Below, piece after piece: positions 10,153-21,124 of a stretch of DNA of 64,000 nt. Position 1 is the first letter of the stretch; the number at the start of each line of letters is the position of its first letter. Below the pieces are notes generated by a model that saw nothing but the letters and a program-made list of their open reading frames with translations, did no database searches and was not told the DNA's origin. The stretch is from Microstegium vimineum. Taxonomy: Eukaryota > Streptophyta > Magnoliopsida > Poales > Poaceae. The translations under genes were made by a program, and so were the position numbers. The stretch spans positions 26,765,935 through 26,829,934 of the forward strand of contig CM039126.1 of assembly GCA_022036555.1 (NCBI GenBank), read 5' to 3'.

Positions 10153-11862
10153 TGTTGGTATTTCTTATGACTATTGGATAAATCCGCAAGCGCACAGATT
10201 ATGCCATTGTAGCACTTCACCTAGGAGTATTCCAAGGTATTGTAATATATATTTTCCCAAGGGAAAGCTAGACTAGAAATGATAATTAGAGAGAGATCCT
10301 AGAGAGCACCTTAACTTAGTACCAACTAGTATAAAGGGGTAAACGATATATGTGATAGGAAGGGTTGATGAATGAAGAAGCTACGGTAAAAGATACTTAG
10401 AATGGACTAGATAGACTAGCTAGGTGGGAGGACAACGAGAAGAGTAAAGGGACTCCTAAGCAATTCACTCTACTTCAATATACTTAGCTAATTAACTAGT
10501 CTAAACACTATAGTTTGTCTCCTCAATACAAGTATGCTAGGCAAGGGGATAGATCAGTAGGAGGACAAAACTCCTACCAGACCGTGCCCTCTTCTTACGG
10601 GGGCCTTACCTTTTAAGAACTTGCCTATAAACACGTGGTGGAATACAACGACTAGACAAGACTGTCACCTCTTGCTAGCTACCACAAACAATCCGTGCAA
10701 CAAGCGATAACCAATGATAAGATGATGTATAAGCACCACGCTTACACACAACTTACTACTTTGACTACGATCAATAATCAAAGCACCCTATGATAGGCAA
10801 TGATCGCATACAGGAAAGGTCACAAGGATCACAGACTATGGATGTAAAGGCTATTAAAGAGAAAAAGCATATAACAAGACTATATCTAGTATAGTAATGC
10901 TCAAAGTAAATACTAAGTAAAGTAGAGAGAAAAGATAATATATTGATAAAGGTAAAGTCTTACAAATAAAGAAAGATACAAGAGCTATACCAGACTCTCT
11001 ACAAGACAACTCCGGAAATCCCGAGCACAGTTCGACTCAACTCTAACTCCCACTCTAGACTAACTCCTAGAACAATCTAAGGAATAGAGCTTGTAGGCTT
11101 CTTCACCATGTGTAGAGAGGGGGGGGGTGACCCTATATTTATAGTAGGGGGTGGAGTAGGGGCTACTCCGCGCCATGTCAGCGACCCAGGGCCTTCCATC
11201 CTCCACCCTTGGATCAAACCACCTTAGAACCGACCAAGGGGTGGATGGTGTGGATTTCCACCATGTGCCAAGGTGTATGGCGGTTGGAGGGACCCAACCG
11301 ACCCTTAGAGGCGGTCGGCCAACCGTCCCTATGGCCGGTGGGCCCTCCTCTGGCCTCCTGGTGGTGGTCCCACTGGTCAGGGACCAAGTGGACCTTGGTG
11401 GGCCTAGATGGGGGGTCGGCCGACCCACCCCCCCTTGGGTTGTCTGGCCCACCTCGGTCTCCCAGCTGCTGGTCCCACCTATCATGGATGTTGAGTGTTG
11501 ATTATGAGATGGTTGTCACGTTTATCTCCTTGGTGTGGGCCCATGGATCCATGTGCTATGCATGTGAGACGTTGAGAGAAAGCACAGAGTGATCCAAGGG
11601 ATGGAAATCACTCTAGGATGCTTCTCTTGGATCATGGCCGAGAGGGGAGCCAGGTGGGCCCATAGGGTGGTCGGCTAACCCCCTATGTGGGTCCCACTGG
11701 CTCTCATTTGCTTCATTTGTTCATTCCTACACTCAAACACTCATGGACATGTGGAATTGGTTATTTGATAAAATATGCTCATGATGTGTTTGTTTATCCT
11801 TGATCCCGAGGTTGGTGGCATCATTTTAGCTATATAAAAGTTGATCATAATTTGTGCCAACA
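10153..11862 (-). repeat. 5' LTR of element A
   Basis: 1710 bp, beginning TGTTGGTATT and ending GTGCCAACA, with the PBS just inside the left end. It belongs to the same LTR family as 57701-59415 (same first ~60 bp, similar length and GTCGGCCGA-rich middle). Since the element is on the minus strand, the block next to the PBS (about 10181-10245) is U5. Confidence 0.85.
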
Positions 11863-12039
11863 ACCGTCACCCTTGGGAAGTGCAACCGTCTCCTCTCTCG
11901 AACTCTCAGTCCCGTGCACGACTCTAGCGCGCAAAAAACCCCATCTCCTATCTTGCCGGCGCACGACTGTAGCACAAGAACAACCACCGCGAGAGATTGC
12001 GATAGCATTTTTCTTCTCCAGAACCACCACCAGTACTCC

Positions 12040-13172
12040 ATGGAGAACTTCGCCTGCGATGCCAACCTTTTTGTGCCTTTTGGTGCACGTGCGTGGCCAT
12101 TGGAGGCGAACCACCTTGTCTTCATGAACAGTTCGCCATCGTCACCCTCGACCCACCGCCTCCGCCACAGCAACGCCGGGATGCTCTCAATGTCGTCGTC
12201 CAAATGATGCATCAAAACCACCCGGTTAGAGTTCAATCGCATTCTCTCTCGCCGCTTGGTCTTGGTCTCGTGGAGTTTGGATCTGCTATCGAGCGTCAGA
12301 GTATTCTTGAAAGTAGTCCAATTGATTTTAACAATAATTCGGTATTGAGGATTGTGAAGCATGATGAAGCGATCAACATGAGGGCTTGTCACTCCAATAG
12401 AGAGTGTTGGGTCATGTTTTTAGGATTCCCGTTAGACTACCAACAAGACAGGTTCATTTAGGCGGCGGTAGCCCCTTTTGGTAGGATGTTGTTTTGGCGA
12501 AATGATAGGAACAGAAGTGTCACTCTGGTCCAGTGCTTGCTCTTGGGTCCAACGAGAGTGCCCGATAGCATTGTGTTGTCCCAGGGCACTGCTGTTGGGG
12601 ACAATAACCAATCCTGGTCCATCCCTACGCACATCCTTGGTGGCCAATTTGTTGGCTAGGAACCAGGTGATGAAGACCCCAGTCCACCTGATGGCAACCC
12701 ACATTCGGTTCATGGTGCCCCATTGGCTGGCAACCCTAACAACTTTCAGAACTGGCTCCATGATCATGTTGGGGCCGGTGCACAAGGGATGGGGGATGTG
12801 GGCATCAATGAACTGATCATGCAAGAGATTAATGCAGAGGTCAATGCTGAGCAAGTTCAGAATGAAGAGGCCCAGAATGCTGACATTGTTGAGGACTTGA
12901 TCCCTCAGCACCCGGATCAGCCATAGGTCTCGATTACTATTGATCAGTCTAGAAGTATGGCCAACTTTCTAAGATATACTGGGCCGGACATTCCTCTTAC
13001 CAGTTCAGAGGTTAAGGAAATAGTAGCTCAGAGGTTAGGGAATGGCAGTAACTCTTCTGATGACTCGGGTGTCGTTGACTCGGACATCAACGAGCCTTCC
13101 TTGAAGCACAGAAGGTTGGCGCTAGGAAGCACTGAAGCAGGAACCTCAGGTAATTCTTCTGATCATGTTTGA
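12040..13172 (+). pseudogene. Decayed grass DUF4283/zinc-knuckle-type gene remnant
   Basis: Several consecutive frames spell one degraded protein. MENFACDANLFVPFG begins at 12040, then a frame change, then HSNRECWVMFLGFPLDYQQD (about 12393), a stop, a segment ending before PPDGNPHSVHGAPLAG, an acidic Gln/Asn/Glu-rich part (about 12780-12925), another stop, and a Ser-rich tail (12957-13172). I recognise the layout from a repeated grass family with a DUF4283-like N-terminal domain, many members of which are transposon-related. Breaks seen: at least one frameshift before 12200, TAG at about 12459, TAG at about 12657 and TAG at about 12925. The family assignment is from memory and moderate. That it is broken is clear. 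Confidence 0.45.
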
Positions 13173-13770
13173 GCTCTATTTATATATTGTGTTGGTCTAC
13201 TATGTTAATTTATAAATTGACTCCTAGTTAATTTACGGATTGCCAGGTGCATGATGATAAGGATTATGCATGGGAAAGCAAGATGACAGTGGCAATTAAT
13301 GACAGTGGCAGGCCTCTTTTGTTTTATGTGTTCGTCTGCATAGTGTTAGTCTTACTAGTCTAGTTGTTATATGTGCTGTTAGGTTAAATATACGTGGTGA
13401 TACTCGTCGTACTCGTCTGGATCAAAACTTTGGTTTGTTGATGCTGGTTAAGGTGATATGTGGTCATGAACAATTTGGTTTCTGTAATTTTGTTACTCTA
13501 GTAACGAAATTCGGTTTGTAAATATTCCTTGTTTAATTAATTCCTTGTTTAGTTGTTGTGTTGCATTGTGGATTATATAGAGCAACACACATGCACATGC
13601 ATACATTCATAACTTTACAGAACATTTTCTGTCAAAGAAACGACATACGAATTGATAACTAATTCATACATACATTCACCAACTCATCCATAACAAGCTG
13701 CAGTTCATACATTGATCAACTACTTCCAATCAGTGACATAGAGCCACACACACACACTTACACAAATAGG
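13173..13770. other. No gene seen
   Basis: AT-rich sequence between the DUF4283-like remnant and the GRF-like gene, with no supported frame. The last 60 bp hold a short CA-rich run (about 13746-13762). It includes the probable 3' ends of both convergent genes. Confidence 0.5.
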
Positions 13771-14322
13771 TCACTTCCACATATGAGCGACAACCATGCC
13801 AATCAGAACACCTACGAGCACATATGCTACAAAACAGGCATCAAGATCAATGTGCATGCCCTTCTTATCTGCAATCTCCATCTCCTTCTCGACCTCAGGC
13901 TTCACAGCATTAGTAGGATCTACAACCTGCATCTGTAGTTTCCAAAACTCATTTGCAAGTCTATTCAGCGATTCATTCAACAGCTTCAGCTCTTCCCTAC
14001 AATCAACACAACAAGCAACAGCAACAGCCTTCTCTGTCTGCGAACACTGTTCCAAGGCCATTAGCTATTCATCAGAGCGGATGTAGGCACAGGTAGTATC
14101 ATCATCCTTCGATCAAAACAAATGATGTAAAAATAGCGAACCATCGACACAAAGTGAGCACAACAATGTCAAAAAATAGACCTTGATGTTACATGGGCAC
14201 TTGAGGAACCACTGGCCAAATGTCACCTCCTGCATGCTCTAGATCCTAACCAAAGGAAGATGGCAATATGGGCACAGCGTTCTTTTGCTGGGTAACGAGC
14301 TCGAGCATGCGGAATGCTTCAT
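13771..14322 (-). pseudogene. GRF-zinc-finger-like protein with C-terminal membrane anchor
   Basis: Two exons fit on the minus strand: 14182-14322 and 13771-14106, joined by a GT..AG intron (14107-14181) in phase. Exon 1 encodes CPYCHLPLVRI and, after a TAG, FGQWFLKCPCNIK. Exon 2 begins DDDTTCAYIRSDE. Together these give the Cys spacing and W-F-x-K-C-P pattern of small GRF-type zinc fingers, common in grass transposon-associated genes. The rest is a predicted helix (about residues 70-130) ending in one membrane segment, FVAYVLVGVLIGMVVAHMW, as in tail-anchored proteins. Two TAG codons (after VRI and after RSDE) break it unless the start is at 14061. The GRF assignment is moderate; the intron and membrane tail are seen directly. 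Confidence 0.5.
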
Positions 14323-14849
14323 CGGCGGCGAGCTCGTCGTCTGGTGGCGCTCGGCGAGGTGGTAGCTAGGGTTTGGGGGTGAACAGGAGAGGCAGAGAAG
14401 AGAATGGAATAGATAAACGGGGACGAAAGGTCACATCATGGTGCAGTGGCACAGTGGGTGGTGGCCACTGTTGTGGGTGCACTCAGGGGGCAAGAAATAC
14501 TCGTGGGCGCGCCGGCGGTTGTGTTGAGCGGCGGTGCGGTGGTCGGCGGCTGATTCGGGGTGAGTGTGGGGATTGGGCAAGATTGGGGTATTTTGGGGGG
14601 ATTGGGGGTGCTGGCTGTTGGGAGTAGAGGCTGACAGGGTAGGTCCCTCTGGTTATCCCTTTAGATGGGTGGACTCGGCTCACCATGGTCATGAGACTAA
14701 CCGATGGGCCCTAGCACGCCTAACTTCTTTCAAAACTATTTTTGGAATAGTAACTGATCTCAAATTTAAAAACCAATAACAAGAGAGTTGTAGAACTCAT
14801 CGAGATCTACAAATATTGTTTGACCCAAAACTCCATTTGACAAAGTTTT

Positions 14850-15260
14850 AACAAACTAAATTTTGAATTTAAGTAGATGACAACTTTTAGTAAGATTTTG
14901 GAAGTTTAAATGGTCCCAAATTAAAAAGTAATGAATACCAAGTTTTCATAACTTATTGAGATCTACATTTCATATATACACTGTTTTTTCATTTGAGAAA
15001 GTGATAATAACATGTGTTACATATTTGACATATCACTCATATAGTTTCTTAAACTATATGAGTGATCTATAGGATTAGTGAACAATGTGTATGACCACTT
15101 TCTCAAATGAAAAAATGACCTATATATGAACTGTAGATCTCATTGAGTTATGCAAACTTGGTATTCATGACTTTTTAATTTGGGATCATTTATTGTTACA
15201 AAATCTTGGTTGACTTTATCATTTATGTAAATTCAAGATATTACTTTGTATCATGAAAAC
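14850..15260. repeat. Long foldback (inverted repeat) inside unit 1
   Basis: Sequence left of 15049 is the approximate reverse complement of sequence right of it for about 200 bp per arm. The centre is nearly perfect: a 16-nt arm ATCACTCATATAGTTT (15032-15047), a 3-nt loop, and the matching arm (15051-15066). Transcripts would fold into a long hairpin. Unit 2 has a second copy (about 15740-16440) with one mismatch in the central arm. It may be a foldback/MITE-like sequence or a source of small RNAs. Confidence 0.7.
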
Positions 15261-15813
15261 ATCTTCAAAGTAATATCAGTAATAATATGACATCACTATG
15301 TATTATGATTTTTGAGATTTTTTGTAAAAAAATTCATCCAATTTGAAGCTCAAATGAGGGAGAAAAACCTTTTACAAGTTATAGAAAGAGATTAAAAAGA
15401 AAAAATCTGTGTTGAGCGGCGGTAATGTGGTCGGCGGCTGATTTGGGGTGAGGGTGGGGATTGGGCGGGATTGGGGTATTTCGGGGGCAGGGTGGGGGAG
15501 GGGGGATTTGGCAGGAATCGGGTATTTCAGGGGGGGATTGGGGGTGCTGACCGTTGGGAGTAGAGACTGACTGGGTAGGTCCACCTGGTTAGCCCTTTAG
15601 ATGGGTGGACTCGGCTCACCATGGTCAAGAGGCTGACCGATGGGCCCTAACACGCCTAACTTCTTTCAAAACTATTTTTGGGATAGTAACTGATCTCAAA
15701 TTTAAAAACCAATAACAAGAGAGTTGTAGAACTCATCGAGATCTACAAATATTGTTTTACCCAAAACTCCATTTGACAAAGTTTTAAAAAACTAAATTTT
15801 GAATTTAAGTAGA

Positions 15814-16061
15814 TGTAACGCCCCAGAGTCCAAACGGCTCAGATCCACTCTGCACGCTGAGCGAACCACACCCACCACCATCCCACTTAAGCTTTCGTCC
15901 TCGCTTCGCTTAAAAGGATTAACCCGGGGATGGTGGGATGGACTCTAGAAGCCTTATATGTTGGTCTATCCCACCTTAAACAAGCAAGGTGGGACTAAAC
16001 CCTCCACAATATCTCATTAACACACATGGGCCACTACGGGCCAAACGGGCCGGATGTGACA
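15814..16061. mobile_element. 248-bp TG..CA element (solo LTR of a small retroelement)
   Basis: Interrupts duplication unit 2. It starts TGTAACGCCCC, ends GGATGTGACA, and is flanked by the perfect 5-bp direct repeat GTAGA (15809-15813 and 16062-16066), which is single in unit 1. The inverted TGT..ACA termini, 5-bp duplication and short length fit a solo LTR of a TRIM/SMART-type miniature retrotransposon. Cassandra-type LTRs are one candidate, which a 5S rRNA-like motif inside would support; I cannot confirm one by eye. Confidence 0.75.
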
Positions 16062-16562
16062 GTAGATGACAACTTTTAATAAGATTTTGGAAGTTTAAAT
16101 GGTCCCAAATTAAAAAGTAATGAATACCAATTTTTCATAACTCATTGAGATTTACATTTCATATATACACTGTTTTTTCATTTGAGAAAGTGATAATAAC
16201 ATGTGGTACATATTTGACATATCACTCATATAGTTTCTTAAACTGTATGAGTGATCTATAGGATTAGTGAAAAATGTGTATCACCACTTTCTTAAATGAA
16301 AAAATGACCTATATATGAATTGTAGATCTCATTGAGTTATGCAAACTTGGTGTTCATGACTTTTTAATTTGGGATAATTTAGTGTTACAAAATCTTGGTT
16401 CACTTTGTCATTTAAGTAAATTTAAGATATTTCTTTGTAACATGAAAATATCTTTCAAGTAATATCAGTAATAATATGATATCACTATATATTATGATTT
16501 TAGATATTTTTCGAAAAAATCATCCAATTTGAAGCTCAAATGAGAGATTAATAAGAAAAAAT

Positions 16563-17106
16563 GTGCTTGTTCATGTGACTTGAGAGGAATTGTATATGTG
16601 CGAACTTCATACAGATTTTTAGAAGTGTAATTGATTCCAAATCAAAAAACTTGTAAACAACAAAGTTGTATAACTTACTAAGAGGTACATTTTTTGTCTT
16701 GATCATCTTTTCATCCGAATTCGTTTTGTATAACAATTTAATTTTAAAAAAATGTAGGGATTTTCCTGGATCATTTTTTTGTACAAATTCGATTCGTATG
16801 TCCAAAACTGTACTTTCTAGTTTTGAAAAATTCAATTAAAATTGACAGTCAGTCCATAGTATCCGTCAGTTCATGCGATTTGGGCCTTTCGACAATAAGT
16901 TTTATACCAAAACATATTCATATCGATAATTCACACTCAAAACTAGCAACCATATTAGACATTAGATATATAATATATGAAGACGGCAGTTCAAGCAGCC
17001 ATATGTTCATACCAACATTTATATCACATCTCCACATCAATACTTAAGTCACAAAATATATCATTGCTGCCCCACTTGGGCTTCCAAAAGTCATCAGTTC
17101 CCCACT
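16563..17106. other. No gene seen
   Basis: AT-rich sequence following the tandem duplication and probably the 3' flank of the minus-strand gene that ends at 17107. No supported coding frame. Confidence 0.5.
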
Positions 17107-18563
17107 TCAGAGGGTCTTCTTCAAGTTCTTGGCCAGGGAAGTGTCATCCATCAACTTCTCATACTTTTCTAGTTTGGCTTTGACGTCCTTCAGGTCCCCC
17201 CGGAGTGCTTCCATTTCCTTGTGGTGGATGGCGTCCTTGACCATGTCAGTGAGTTTTTCAACCTTTCAAGTCAGAGAAGTGATGTTCTGCGATATGGGTC
17301 TCGTAACCTCTTCCATGGCGCTTATGAGCGCGGGTCGAGTGAACAGCATTTTCTCAATATGGTACTGCATATGGACAAGAGGCATTGTTAGTTGTGCAAG
17401 GGATAAATGACAAGAGAAATTATTAGTGGTGCAAGAGCAATTTGAACTTGAACCTTGTTCTATATGTTTAGCATGCAGTAGGAAGCAGAGGAAACAAATC
17501 ATATATAATAGGATCAAGTTCAGACTTACAAAAAACATCAGGTTCACAAAGATAGCATTAGTAGTTCATCAGCAATTCACAAGATCAAATTTCATTAGGA
17601 ATGAGATAATCATCAGACAATTCACATCAGCAGATACCATTAGCAATGAGGTAGACATAATACAATTCACAGCAACAATGAGCTAATTATCAACAATTCA
17701 GGTCAGAAAAAGCTAGCTTTGTCATACACAATGAGCTAATCTTCATTTATGCATTATATCAGGTTTCAAATATCAGCAGCTATCATTAGTACACATCAGT
17801 AGACAATGATCTAAATATTTCATTTATGCATTATATCAGGATTCAAATATCATCAATACACATCAGTACACAATGAGCTAAAAATCACCAGTAGACAAAG
17901 ATAACTAAGTCATACTAGCTAACTAAGTCATATTACAAGCTAGATAAGTTAAACTAACATCATCTATGCAATAGAAAACCCCAGAGAACCCTATACCTCA
18001 GTGTCGGTGGACGATGACACACGCCGGCGGGATTTGGGCGGCACGTACTCGGAGCTGGACGGCGACTTGTCCTCAGAGCTGAACAGCCCATTGAACTCAG
18101 AGCTGGATAGTGGCATGTACCCGGAGTTGGTCGGCGACTTGTACTCGAAGCTGAAGCTGGACATGGGGCCGAGGCAGCCACATTGTGTACCCCCGCGCAG
18201 GTAATGGCTACATGAATCGTGCACTCCTAAGAAGCACGCGCGGCATACAACGGCGGCGCTCTCCGACAATGAAGAGTACGCGGGGGCCTTCGGGTTCCAG
18301 GGCCTGGGGTCCTTCCTGGTCGAGGCTGCATGCTTCTTGCCTGCCGGCGCCCCATTCTTCTTGGCTTTCGGCGTGGCCTTCTTCTTGGCTGCCGGTGTGG
18401 CCCTCAAAGCCCTATCTAGGGCTTCTTCCTTCTTCGTAGCCTGCGCCGCGGCCACCTTCTTCGCCAAAGGTGCGGCCGACTTCTTCGCCGCCGGCGCGGC
18501 CGCCGGCTCCGCCTCCGGCGCTTCCTCCTTAATGGTGTCCTCCTTCATCGAGCAGAGGCCCAT
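17107..18563 (-). pseudogene. Two-exon Lys/Ala-rich coiled-coil gene, one nonsense codon
   Basis: Exon 1 (17997-18563, 189 codons) starts MGLCSMKEDTIKEE. It has a basic Ala/Lys tract (AAKKSAAPLAKKVAAAQATKK, PAAKKKATPKAKK) over residues ~20-75, resembling histone-H1-like tails. It then has a Cys/His segment (CRACFLGVHDSCSHYLRGG) and a Ser-rich acidic end. A donor at 17996 and an acceptor after CATATGCAG (17365) join it in phase to exon 2 (17107-17364), which is a coiled coil (LRGDLKDVKAKLEKYEKLM) ending in a normal stop. A single TGA at 17266-17268 lies inside exon 2. The clean splice phase suggests a gene that was recently functional. I do not recognise the family. It is head-to-head with the transposase gene that starts at about 19770. 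Confidence 0.55.
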
Positions 18564-18744
18564 CTTTCGGTGATTGGGTCCTTAATGGCATGCCTCCTTG
18601 TCTGCTTCGTCATCTACGGCGACGGTAGTGGGGGCAGACCGTGGGGGTGTTGGCGTTGGCCGCGTCGGCGTGGGCGACAATGGCGGTGAAAGTAGATTTG
18701 GGCACGGTGAATGCGGTGGAGTGAATGGAGGTGGGGTAGGTTAA

Positions 18745-18888
18745 GGGGTGAATCTGAAGGGGCCAGGCCCACTGTCAGCCACTAAAGGCGAAGAGGTGAA
18801 TGTGAAGGGGCCAGCCCCACTGTCAGCCACTAAAGGTGAGGGGTGAATGTGAAGGGGCCAGCCCCACCGTCAGCCACTATCAGTCACT
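18745..18888. repeat. Three tandem copies of a 47-48-bp unit
   Basis: Units begin at about 18747, 18795 and 18842, each reading GGTGAATSTGAAGGGGCCA followed by GCCCC and TGTCAGCCACTA-type sequence. It lies in the interval between the divergent 17107-18563 and 19770-25839 genes, so it may be part of a shared promoter. Confidence 0.75.
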
Positions 18889-19769
18889 ATAGGCCTACTA
18901 TCATTCTGAAGTTTCGCTTCCCGCCTACACGAGCGGCAGCGCCCATCTCTCTCCCGCCAAAACTGTTTTCAGCATGAAATTCCCATATTACCCTAACCTA
19001 CTTATTCAGAAGACCAAGGACCATATAGTCATTTCAAGAAGGACTATATGTATCCGAATCCACTCCGGCAGCCACTCCTCTCGGTCTCCGCCGCCACCTC
19101 CACTCCGCCACACTCCCCTCTGCCACCTCCGGTCTGACCATCAGCCTCCGCCTCCACTCCGCCACCTCCGGTCAGACCTTTATCCTCCACCTACACTCTG
19201 CCGACACCTCCTCCCGCTTCCTCCTCTTCATCCCACTCCACCGCACCCTCCTCCCGGAACCTAGATCCACTGCCGCCCGCCACTCCGACGGCCACTACCA
19301 TTCTAGATCCACTCTGACGCCACCGAGAAGATAGAGACCGGTGTAGCTGCACGAGGATGCCTAAACGGCGTGGTGTAGCAAAACGCCATCTCGGCGAAAC
19401 GCCCACGAGCCCAGGTTCTGTCGAAATGCTTCACTTTTTAGCGTGTATTGAATTGTTCTTCGTAAAAGCAATACATGTGAGATTATTGGGTTTAGATTTT
19501 AGTGTTTTATTCTACTGTAAGATTTGGTTTTAGGGTTTAGAGCAGCGGCAGAGGTAGGAAATTTTTTCAGGTGTGGTGGATTTATAAATGTCAAACCTAT
19601 ATAATATAATTATGGTCTACGCAATAGTGCACTAGAACATTATATAAGTATGTATATTACTTTGGTATCAACAAGTATAGCAGAAATTCAAAACTGGAGC
19701 ATTGACACTTGAAAATACCATAATAAACCAAGATTACATGGACTAAGTGAGACTAAGAGTTGTTTACAA
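18889..19769. other. CT-rich leader-like region, no gene supported
   Basis: 19070-19270 is a strongly CT-rich, proline-coding low-complexity stretch of the kind seen in grass 5' leaders. The rest is AT-rich. It probably contains the 5' untranslated exon(s) of the downstream transposase gene. Confidence 0.4.
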
Positions 19770-21124
19770 ATAGAAAACTATGAAAAGCTGCAGGACTTGC
19801 AAGTTGCGAAGAATAGAAGGGTCTTGGAGTCCTACGGTATCCGCGACTTGGCCGGTTCCCTTGGTGCTGCCATGGCAAATGCAAGTCCTGACAAGCTTGA
19901 CAAGAAACATTGTGATGGGTCAGATTCATCCTTTCTTCCTAGAGGTGATGAGGGGACAGACGATGGAAGTGATTCAACTAGCTTAGAAAAGGTCTTCTCT
20001 CATACTTGGTTTGGGGGGTGTCTTTTCATGCAGTATGTAATAACAGTTTATTATCCTTGTGAGATATTTTCATGCAGTATCTAATAACAGATTATTCTCC
20101 TGTGCTCTAGGAAACTGACGTCAGCAGCAAGCGTGGTCGACCCTCAAAGAAGAAAGCCAAGATGCCTCCAGGTGGAACCAAAAGAGTGAGGGCAACTCGA
20201 GCCAGTGAGAAGACAGCTCCTGGTGTTTTCACAAGGTCTGGGAAAAAGTACACCACCACCCACCCACCTATGGATGAAGAACAGTTGAATCTGACAGCAG
20301 ACCACCCACCCTCTATGGCACAAGACCAAGACTCTATGGAAGCAGACCACCCACCCTCTATGGCATAAGACCAAGCCCAAGAAGAACATCCCCAAAGTCC
20401 TCATCTGGACTTTTTAGTTTTTTGATGAACCAATCAATGGAATTGAAGCTGAGGATACTGAAGAGTTGGAGTTAGTTCCTGAAGGCAAGTAACATTTCTT
20501 GAATCCTACTTGATAATGTTAATGTCATCTGGGACTGTAGCTTTTGTTGGACAACATGGTAATGTGTATACTTGTCTTGTAGGTTGACAACGTGCTCCAA
20601 GAAAATCAAGACCGCCAACAAAGAGCACACTGCTGGACAATTTGACAAAAGCATTGGGTAGAAGGCTCCCAATTCAAATTGCTCAAGGGAAGAAAAGGCC
20701 TGAGAAGCCTTTACAGGCTGCTAAGCTAGAATCAGAGGCTGGCATTGTCATTAGGTCCAGCGTGCCTATCCTACTCCACTGGAAAGAATACAGGAAGGAT
20801 GAAGACAATCATGTGAACGAATTCATGGGTTAGTTAGCTGTAAGTATTTTTCTTTCACCCATGGCAATTAGTTTTCTGCCATTTAACATAGCAATGATGT
20901 GACAACAAATTGGGATCTATAATAAGTTTAACAATTTGGGATCTATAATAAGTTTAACTTTGCGTGTTTCATAAGGGTCGTGGAGGGTGGCCCGAGCCCA
21001 GCAGCTGCAGCGGCCATGTGTTTGGTTCTCTTGCTTTTAAGTGTTGGTTTTGATTTATTGATTTGGTGTATATTGTATGATGACAACTGGCCTATGATGC
21101 AAGGTTATTAAAAATATGAGTTGC

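Larger units (their letters stand above)
1..11862 (-). mobile_element. Athila/Tat-like Ty3/gypsy retrotransposon A, 3' end beyond the window
   Basis: On the minus strand, from high to low coordinates, the order is 5' LTR (10153-11862), tRNA-Asp-like primer binding site, gag, aspartic protease, reverse transcriptase, RNase H remnant, integrase, then an extra downstream reading frame. The protease-RT-RNase H-integrase order is that of Ty3/gypsy elements. The FMDD polymerase box, the PBS type and the additional 3' region fit the Athila/Tat lineage. The 3' LTR must lie left of position 1. Every coding segment is broken, so this is a dead copy. It is interrupted between protease and RT by a plus-strand insertion at 3259-8178. 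The flank after the 5' LTR is ACCGT, the expected target duplication, but its partner is outside the window. Confidence 0.9.
14520..16562. repeat. Tandem duplication of about 0.89 kb, two units
   Basis: Unit 1 is 14520-15407 and unit 2 is 15408-16562. Both start TGTTGAGCGGCGGT and end near AAGAAAAAAT. They align along their whole length with moderate divergence, and unit 2 is longer only because of the 248-bp insertion at 15814-16061. Each unit has a G-rich head (GGGGATTGGG motifs) and a long AT-rich foldback body. No coding sequence is supported. Confidence 0.8.

Noticed and set aside
11060..11592. Overlapping frames rich in Trp/Pro/Gly in the LTR of element A
   Set aside because: They come from GTCGGCCGA-rich non-coding LTR sequence and shift freely between strands.
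18974..19264. Pro-rich 96-codon plus frame
   Set aside because: Low-complexity CT-rich leader; no domain and not in phase with the transposase exons.
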